Assembly (NCBI GenBank): GCA_030626085.1
Contig: DAOUPQ010000046.1
Coordinates: 1 to 11,406, forward strand
Origin: Flavobacteriia bacterium
GTDB taxonomy: Bacteria; Bacteroidota; Bacteroidia; Flavobacteriales; Flavobacteriaceae
Length of the DNA stretch: 11,406 bases
Direction of reading: 5' to 3'
Within the stretch, counting starts at the first letter, position 1. Every line of letters begins with the position of its first letter. A program made the position numbers and the translations under genes. The notes beneath the pieces were generated by a model. The model did no database searches. It saw nothing but the letters and a program-made list of their open reading frames with translations, and was not told the origin of the DNA. Positions 7,180 to 11,406 of the stretch are shown here, piece by piece.

Positions 7180-9378
7180 TTATATGTTAAATTTTAATCC
7201 AAAAACAAAATTAATTCCCTGATTCGAAATTCCTTCTTCATTAAGGACTGATAAATGTGATATATATTCTTTGTTTAAAATATTATTGATTGTAAAATTA
7301 ACATTAGTTATTATTTTATTGAAATTGATATTTCCTCCCAGACCAAAATTTAATAAGTTATAACTTTCTGAAGGATCTTCAAAATCACTTATATTATCCT
7401 GCTTAAAAGTACTTTCAAAATTCAAATAAACATAACCAAAATCTAACCATTGATCAATATCAAATTCTGCCCTAAAAGTATTGTCAAATTTATTGGCTGG
7501 TATCCTGGGCAGATAACCGTTATCTTTTTGTTTTCCAATGACCATTTCATACGTACTTTCATAATGTAACCAATCTAAAGGATGAGGATGTAAGTGAATA
7601 CCTATTTCTCCTCCGTATAAAAAAGCATCATTCTGAACATAAGTGTAAATATCAAAATCATCAATTTCTCCACCGGTAGGTGCAATATAAATATAATCGT
7701 AAATATTATTGTAAAATGAATTAACAAAAAATTCAAAATGTTTGGACCTATATTCTAAAGATAGATCTAACTGCATATTTTGTTCATTTTCAAGATCAGG
7801 ATTGCCAATTTCCCATTTACCTTCATGGATACCATTTGAAGATAATTCTGATAGATTTGGAGCTCTAAACCCTGAAGCTAAATTTAAACGAAAAACTAAA
7901 TTTTCCATTATATCAGTTTTATAACCAATTGATCCTGAAAAGCTATTTAGTGATCTGTCAATTGCCTTAATATAGTGTCCTTCTCCAAAAATACCATATT
8001 CTTCGGTGTCAATCTTTCTATTATCAAAACGAATACCCGCTTGGATCACACTTGAATTCCATGCATAATTTGAATTGCCAAAAACTCCAAAATCATTGAT
8101 ATGTGCATCCGGTAAAAAAACCTGCTTACCATGATTTATATTTGATTGAACCATTCCTTGAACACCAACAACTGTTTCAAATTTTCCAAACTCAGGTAAA
8201 TACCATTTTGCATCATAGTTAAATGTGCTCAACAGCATGTCAACCGCTTTTTTATCTTTGATCATCAATTTTCGATTATTATGTATATATCCTAAATTGG
8301 TTTTAATTGAAGAAGAATTGAGTACAAAATCATTTTTTAAACTAATAATATGGTAATTAAGATCCTGGTAAAGCCCCTTCATTTCTTTATCGGTTTCCTG
8401 TTCACCAATTTCTTTTGGAATACCTACCTGAGATTGATTATAATTATACCTAAGGTCAGAAGTGAAATTGTTAATAGAATAACCAATACCGGCTTTAAAA
8501 TCGGCTTCATGATAGCGGGAATTTGTTACTCTTTCATTATTACCGGTTTTATAATCAGAGTGTGTGTCATAGGCACCTCTAACTAAAAATTTAAATTTAT
8601 CGCCCGAAGTTTTTATTCCTGCACTGGTATTTAATCCTAATGTATTAGAAAAATATTTACTGCTCACATCACCTTTAATAGAATTATTATTGGCATATTT
8701 TTCAGGAATAAGATATAATACACCTCCCAAAGCATCTGATCCGTATAAAAGTGAAGCCGGACCTTTGATAACCTCAATGCCTTCAATACCCGATTCATTT
8801 ATGCCCAGTCCGTGCTTTTCGCCATTTTGATAGTTTTCAAGTTTTACACCTTGTATGTAGGTTAAAACACGATTACCACTTAAGCCTCTAATAACTGGTT
8901 TTCCTATACCTGTTCCGGTTGACATATTGGTAACACCCGCAATTGTACTGATACTTTCTACTAAAGTTGTTGCCCCTTTTTTCTCCAGAGATGCCATACT
9001 CTTGTGTTCAACTTTCATCACATTCTCACTCTGCAGTTTATTAAAAGGCGTTGAGACTATTACCTCATCCATATGAAAAACAGTTTCAAAAAGGGAAATA
9101 TTAATTATGCTATTTTCATCAAAAAGGGAAATATGCTTTTGCTGTGTTTCGAAACCGATATAAGTAAAAATAAAAGTATGTTTTCCGTTGGGAATATTTT
9201 TAATTAAATAAAACCCATTTTCATCTGATGTTATTCCTTTTTGAAGTTCTTCAGAATAAATTTGAACACCAAATAAAGGCTGACCGTTTTCATCGATTAC
9301 TTTTCCCGAAAGCATATTTTGAGTATAACCGATAGCTATAAAACTTGTAAAAAATATTAGTATAAATAACTTTTTCAT
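7180..9378 (-). CDS. TonB-dependent outer-membrane receptor, probable heavy-metal (Zn/Cu) type
   Basis: This 732-residue outer-membrane importer is powered by TonB/ExbBD. Domains in order: signal peptide (1-19, ending IGYTQ), a carboxypeptidase-regulatory-like beta domain (about 23-98, SGKVIDENGQPLFGVQIY and YLIKNIPNGKHTF), a TonB-box-like MDEVIVST (103-110), a plug (about 115-225) with GKPVIRGLSGNRV (159-171), ENYQNGEKHG (181-190) and IKGPASLLYGSDALGGV (204-220), then a beta barrel to the C-terminus with ASGFRAPNLSEL (501-512). A His cluster, GIHLHPHPLDWLH (H595, H597, H599, H605), follows a barrel strand. The plug's 'NGEKHG' and this 'HLHPHPLDWLHYES' segment are features I associate with ZnuD-like or copper receptors of Bacteroidota; the substrate is inferred, not shown. 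No SusD partner is present, which argues against a glycan substrate. It follows a small RAPP-type exported protein, a typical neighbour, and precedes the SQR-like gene by 4 bases. Confidence 0.92.
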   Translation of the reverse strand: MKKLFILIFFTSFIAIGYTQNMLSGKVIDENGQPLFGVQIYSEELQKGITSDENGFYLIKNIPNGKHTFIFTYIGFETQQKHISLFDENSIINISLFETVFHMDEVIVSTPFNKLQSENVMKVEHKSMASLEKKGATTLVESISTIAGVTNMSTGTGIGKPVIRGLSGNRVLTYIQGVKLENYQNGEKHGLGINESGIEGIEVIKGPASLLYGSDALGGVLYLIPEKYANNNSIKGDVSSKYFSNTLGLNTSAGIKTSGDKFKFLVRGAYDTHSDYKTGNNERVTNSRYHEADFKAGIGYSINNFTSDLRYNYNQSQVGIPKEIGEQETDKEMKGLYQDLNYHIISLKNDFVLNSSSIKTNLGYIHNNRKLMIKDKKAVDMLLSTFNYDAKWYLPEFGKFETVVGVQGMVQSNINHGKQVFLPDAHINDFGVFGNSNYAWNSSVIQAGIRFDNRKIDTEEYGIFGEGHYIKAIDRSLNSFSGSIGYKTDIMENLVFRLNLASGFRAPNLSELSSNGIHEGKWEIGNPDLENEQNMQLDLSLEYRSKHFEFFVNSFYNNIYDYIYIAPTGGEIDDFDIYTYVQNDAFLYGGEIGIHLHPHPLDWLHYESTYEMVIGKQKDNGYLPRIPANKFDNTFRAEFDIDQWLDFGYVYLNFESTFKQDNISDFEDPSESYNLLNFGLGGNINFNKIITNVNFTINNILNKEYISHLSVLNEEGISNQGINFVFGLKFNI

Positions 9379-9471
9379 TTGTTTGTTTTTAATTTTATTC
9401 CGTTTATTAACGAAATAGATTTAACCTTTTAAGTGATTGATCTAAAAAAAGAACAATCATTATAAATAAAA

Positions 9472-9798
9472 TTAAACAAGTGAAATTGGAGGTGCTCTTG
9501 AAGATTTTTGATCAGTGTAGATCTGAACTGTTTCACTAACAACAATTTGAATAGCTTCACTAAAAAAAGGAATCTCCTTAAGTTCAAAATCAAAATATAG
9601 GTCAATTACATTGTGATTGATTTGTTGGTGAAAAATTACACAATCTTTACCAATATTTTGAATATGATCTAAACCATCAGAATGCTTTTCTTGAAATGTA
9701 TGTGTTTCAAATGCATGAATAAACTGAAAAGAAATAGGAACCATTATGGTAGCCAACATAAAAAGAGCAGTAATCCTATAAAATATTTCTTTACGCAT
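9472..9798 (-). CDS. Small exported protein ending in RAPP motif, associated with metal receptor
   Basis: The product is 108 residues from ATG 9798 (MRKEIFYRITALFMLATIM). A hydrophobic segment at about residues 7-25 serves as a signal peptide or anchor and is followed by FIHAFETHTF, a His-containing region with one cysteine (GKDCVIFHQQINH), and a C-terminal SSRAPPISL. Short exported proteins with a His/Cys-containing middle and a C-terminal 'RGPP/RAPP' signature sit directly upstream of heavy-metal TonB receptors in many Bacteroidota; this is recalled, not searched. The copy here keeps the layout but has only one cysteine, so metal binding may be weak. A longer frame from TTG 9819 adds seven residues but overlaps the -7 promoter element and is rejected. 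It lies 93 bases upstream of the receptor gene, probably in the same transcript. Confidence 0.8.
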   Translation of the reverse strand: MRKEIFYRITALFMLATIMVPISFQFIHAFETHTFQEKHSDGLDHIQNIGKDCVIFHQQINHNVIDLYFDFELKEIPFFSEAIQIVVSETVQIYTDQKSSRAPPISLV

Positions 9799-9806
9799 AT
9801 AGATTG

Positions 9807-9814
9807 CAAAATTA
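9807..9814 (-). promoter_or_regulatory. -7 element of the metal/sulfide operon
   Basis: On the minus strand TAATTTTG matches TAnnTTTG exactly and ends only 8 bases before the ATG at 9798. With a usual start 5-7 bases downstream, the mRNA would have almost no leader. No TTG is found at the -33 distance, suggesting an activator- or repressor-dependent promoter. Confidence 0.5.
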
Positions 9815-9823
9815 CACAAATTA

Positions 9824-9835
9824 TTAATGCATTAA
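9824..9835. promoter_or_regulatory. Perfect 12-bp palindrome, candidate operator
   Basis: TTAATGCATTAA is a perfect 12-base palindrome located 9 bases upstream of the -7 element of the receptor operon, between the expected -33 and -7 positions. A homodimeric metal-responsive repressor (Fur/Zur or ArsR type) could bind there. In such A/T-rich DNA a 12-base palindrome can also arise by chance. Confidence 0.35.
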
Positions 9836-9985
9836 GTAGTATTTATTACTTTAAATTGATTGTAACTAAAAGAAATATTGATTAAATTCACAGACCAGAG
9901 TTACTCGATATCGTAAATAAACTTTATGAATTAAAATAATCAGAAAGATCAGTTAAATCATGACATGTTATGTTTTTAAAAAAAA

Positions 9986-10174
9986 ATGAAATACAAGGTC
10001 CACCATTTTAACATTGTAATGCGAAAAGACAAAGATAAATTAGAAAAATTCTTAAATGATTTAAAAGGAGAAGTCGTTTCTATAATCCCAAATATTGCAA
10101 ATACAAGTCTGCCCCAAATCTATGGCATATCAAGAAAAGTAGATTTTTTACTAATTATTGAAAAATTAAATTAA
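9986..10174 (+). CDS. Small conserved hypothetical protein, 62 residues
   Basis: This 62-residue product begins MKYKVHHFNIVMRKDKDKLE and continues with KFLNDLKGEVVSIIPNI, ending in a hydrophobic strand VDFLLIIEKLN. The predicted order is strand, helix, strand, strand, with no signal peptide or cysteine, consistent with a tiny cytoplasmic alpha/beta domain. I recognise the pattern (KYKVxxFxIxMxKDxxKLExFLNxLxGEVVxIIPN and a terminal KVDFLLIxEK) as a recurrent flavobacterial hypothetical, but no function is known to me. A near-consensus -7 element, TATGTTTT (9969-9976), lies 9 bases upstream of the start. The last codons overlap the convergent gene by 4 bases. Confidence 0.8.
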   Translation: MKYKVHHFNIVMRKDKDKLEKFLNDLKGEVVSIIPNIANTSLPQIYGISRKVDFLLIIEKLN

Positions 10175-11106
10175 TTTGATCTGTTGCATAAAGTTTCAGA
10201 TAGATACTTACTAAATATTGCCAATCTAAACCAATCAGGTTTCTCATTATCAGTAATTCTTGTATCAAGCAATAAATAAGCGATTATCTTCTCATTTTCT
10301 GAATAGGAAATTTTATTCAAATCAGTTTCAAATACACATTGGAGTTTACCTTCTTCAAAAAACCAAGTTTTTTTACTAATACCATCTGCTATTATTGAAA
10401 AGTTTTTATCACGAAATTTTCCTATAATGCCGTAATCTATATAAAATTCAGGATCTGATATTGAAATGTCTAACAATTTTTCAAGAAAATTTTGGGAAAT
10501 AGTTTTCTTTTTTTTAGGAAAATTTTGATCTGTCTGAGAAAAAATTTCATTTGTTCTCTGTATAAGGATACTATCATTTTGCGGATTCATAACAATAAAA
10601 AATTTACCAATTGTATCCTTTTTTTCAATGATAATACCTGTAGCCTCATTTTCCCAATCAAAGTACTTATCTTCATAGGCTTGAAGAGAATAACTGCCAT
10701 CCTCATTTTCAACACTTTCACTAAGTTTTACTGATTCTCCATCACAAAACAAATTAATATCCCAATTATAATTCTCATCATTACAAATAAGTTTTCCTCT
10801 AAATTTCCAGGTAACTATATCCGAATCTTCAAAACTCATAAACCGACCAAAAAATACAGTGAGTGCATTCCTGCCAATATCTCCAAAAACCTGCCCGGCA
10901 GGATACTTACTGCGTTTGGTACTTTTAGTTTTTATTTTTATTTCATTTATAAATGCGTTATCAAATTTGTATAAAGATTTATCATTTTTTTTTTGTATTG
11001 AGATCGGAATGGAATCATAACCCTCAATAAATGTTTGTGATGAAAGCTGGAATGAAAAAGTTAAACCAACTACTATAAAAAACAGGTTTTTTAAAACAAT
11101 TTTCAT
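10171..11106 (-). CDS. Exported protein of unknown function, 311 residues
   Basis: I do not recognise this gene. The product starts with a signal peptide (about residues 1-24, MKIVLKNLFFIVVGLTFSF then QLSSQ), so it is exported. No lipobox cysteine follows. The mature part is mixed strand and helix with a basic segment KIKTKSTKRSKYPAGQVFGD (about 56-75), a region rich in D/E/W/Y (SLQAYEDKYFDWENEATGI), a KKKKTISQNFLEKLLD helix near 200, and a DTRITDNEKPDWFRLAIFSK segment near the C-terminus. The central and terminal parts speak of strand-rich, soluble protein; the late 'LLDTRITDNEKPDWFRLAIF' resembles the end of flavobacterial domains of unknown function. Its 3' end overlaps the convergent 62-codon gene at TTAA (10171-10174). 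No exact promoter is seen upstream. Confidence 0.8.
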   Translation of the reverse strand: MKIVLKNLFFIVVGLTFSFQLSSQTFIEGYDSIPISIQKKNDKSLYKFDNAFINEIKIKTKSTKRSKYPAGQVFGDIGRNALTVFFGRFMSFEDSDIVTWKFRGKLICNDENYNWDINLFCDGESVKLSESVENEDGSYSLQAYEDKYFDWENEATGIIIEKKDTIGKFFIVMNPQNDSILIQRTNEIFSQTDQNFPKKKKTISQNFLEKLLDISISDPEFYIDYGIIGKFRDKNFSIIADGISKKTWFFEEGKLQCVFETDLNKISYSENEKIIAYLLLDTRITDNEKPDWFRLAIFSKYLSETLCNRSN

Positions 11107-11181
11107 GAATAGATAATATTAACTTTTCATAATTAATATGAATGAGTATCAAGGGTTGAAAAATCACTAATGAAATGGTAA

Positions 11182-11275
11182 ATTTTTCACTTTTTTTGCC
11201 TCAATCCTAAAGGATGAAAGGTGAAAAATACTTTATCATCCCTGCTACGCCAGCAGGCGAGCTTTAGGAACGAGG
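11182..11275. repeat. Nested inverted repeats, candidate palindromic element or structured RNA
   Basis: Four inverted repeats overlap here. ATTTTTCAC (11182-11190) pairs with GTGAAAAAT (11221-11229), extendable inward. CCTCAATCCTAAAG (11199-11212) pairs 12 of 14 with CTTTAGGAACGAGG (11262-11275). GGATGA (11212-11217) pairs with TCATCC (11236-11241). CCTGCT (11241-11246) pairs with AGCAGG (11252-11257) around ACGCC. The stretch 11240-11275 is clearly more GC-rich than its surroundings. The first two stems cannot form together without a pseudoknot, so alternative folds exist. No transposase, tRNA or recognised riboswitch is seen. It could be a dispersed REP-like element, a small mobile remnant, or a small RNA. 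Confidence 0.5.
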
Positions 11276-11406
11276 TTAAGCAATATATTTTTAACAATTT
11301 ATTCTTAAACCTTAATTTGCATTATGAGCTATTTAGTGTTTGGTCGGAAATACACCAAAATTCAAATCGTTTCTTTTTGCAATCTTTCCACTTTTTTACA
11401 ATCGAC
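11276..11406. other. Unassigned right edge
   Basis: No supported gene is seen. A plus-strand frame opens at ATG 11324 (MSYLVFGRKYTKIQ) and stays open to the edge for about 27 codons, but the opposite strand is also open over most of the same bases, so the coding strand cannot be decided. A weak 6-bp hairpin (TTTGGT 11339-11344 / ACCAAA 11354-11359) is present. Confidence 0.3.

Noticed and set aside
7742..8586. Two plus-strand frames (60 and 78 codons) inside the receptor gene
   Set aside because: Both are antisense shadows of a full-length, clearly recognised TonB-dependent receptor.
9682..9885. Plus-strand frame of 67 codons
   Set aside because: It runs antisense to the small RAPP-type gene and its promoter, and its product resembles no protein.
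9886..9939. Short frame reading IHRPELLDIVNKLYELK before a stop
   Set aside because: It looks like the tail of a helical protein and might be a gene remnant, but it is only 17 codons between stops in A/T-rich DNA, with no start codon and no recognised parent.
10492..10734. Plus-strand frame of 80 codons
   Set aside because: It is antisense within the 311-residue exported protein gene, which has the better start, signal peptide and length.
1..11406. CRISPR array, tRNA or rRNA genes, insertion sequence
   Set aside because: No spaced direct repeats, cloverleaf-like segments, rRNA stretches or transposase frames were seen while reading both strands.

Overview
The window comes from a low-GC (AT-rich) member of the Bacteroidota, most likely a flavobacterium. 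The evidence is the -7 promoter elements of the TAnnTTTG type in several intergenic spaces, the absence of Shine-Dalgarno sequences, a TonB-dependent receptor with an N-terminal carboxypeptidase-regulatory-like domain, signal peptides ending in Ala-Gln, and several small proteins that resemble flavobacterial families. This assignment is inferred from sequence features; no database search was run.

Left part (1-3446). A truncated leftward gene at the edge encodes the signal peptide and propeptide start of a secreted, reprolysin-like metalloprotease. From a shared divergent promoter region (340-390), a rightward unit encodes a small Cys-containing lipoprotein and, 8 bases later, ribF (riboflavin kinase/FAD synthetase, GTG start). 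serS (seryl-tRNA synthetase) follows with its own promoter; its true start is the ATG at 1957, because the upstream in-frame TTG lies inside the promoter. A perfect 15-bp hairpin separates serS from a convergent 44-codon gene (3312-3446).

Middle part (3641-9798). A secreted TPR protein (3641-5425) reads rightward and ends at a bidirectional hairpin. From the other side comes a leftward four-gene unit, in transcription order: a small His/Cys-bearing exported protein ending in an RAPP motif (9798-9472), a TonB-dependent receptor of the heavy-metal type (9378-7180), a sulfide:quinone-oxidoreductase-like flavoprotein (7175-5982), and a NifX/NifB-type (COG1433) cluster-binding protein with a strongly His-rich insertion (5944-5552). 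The receptor and flavoprotein genes are 4 bases apart. The unit has a -7 element almost touching the first ATG and a 12-bp perfect palindrome just upstream of it, in operator position. This is the most interesting part: an outer-membrane metal importer apparently coupled to a sulfide or metal-cluster handling pair.

Right part (9986-11406). A conserved-looking 62-codon gene converges on, and overlaps by 4 bases, a 311-codon gene for an exported protein of unknown function. The last 300 bases contain no convincing gene but hold a nested set of inverted repeats (11182-11275) that is more GC-rich than its surroundings and may be a dispersed palindromic element or a structured RNA.
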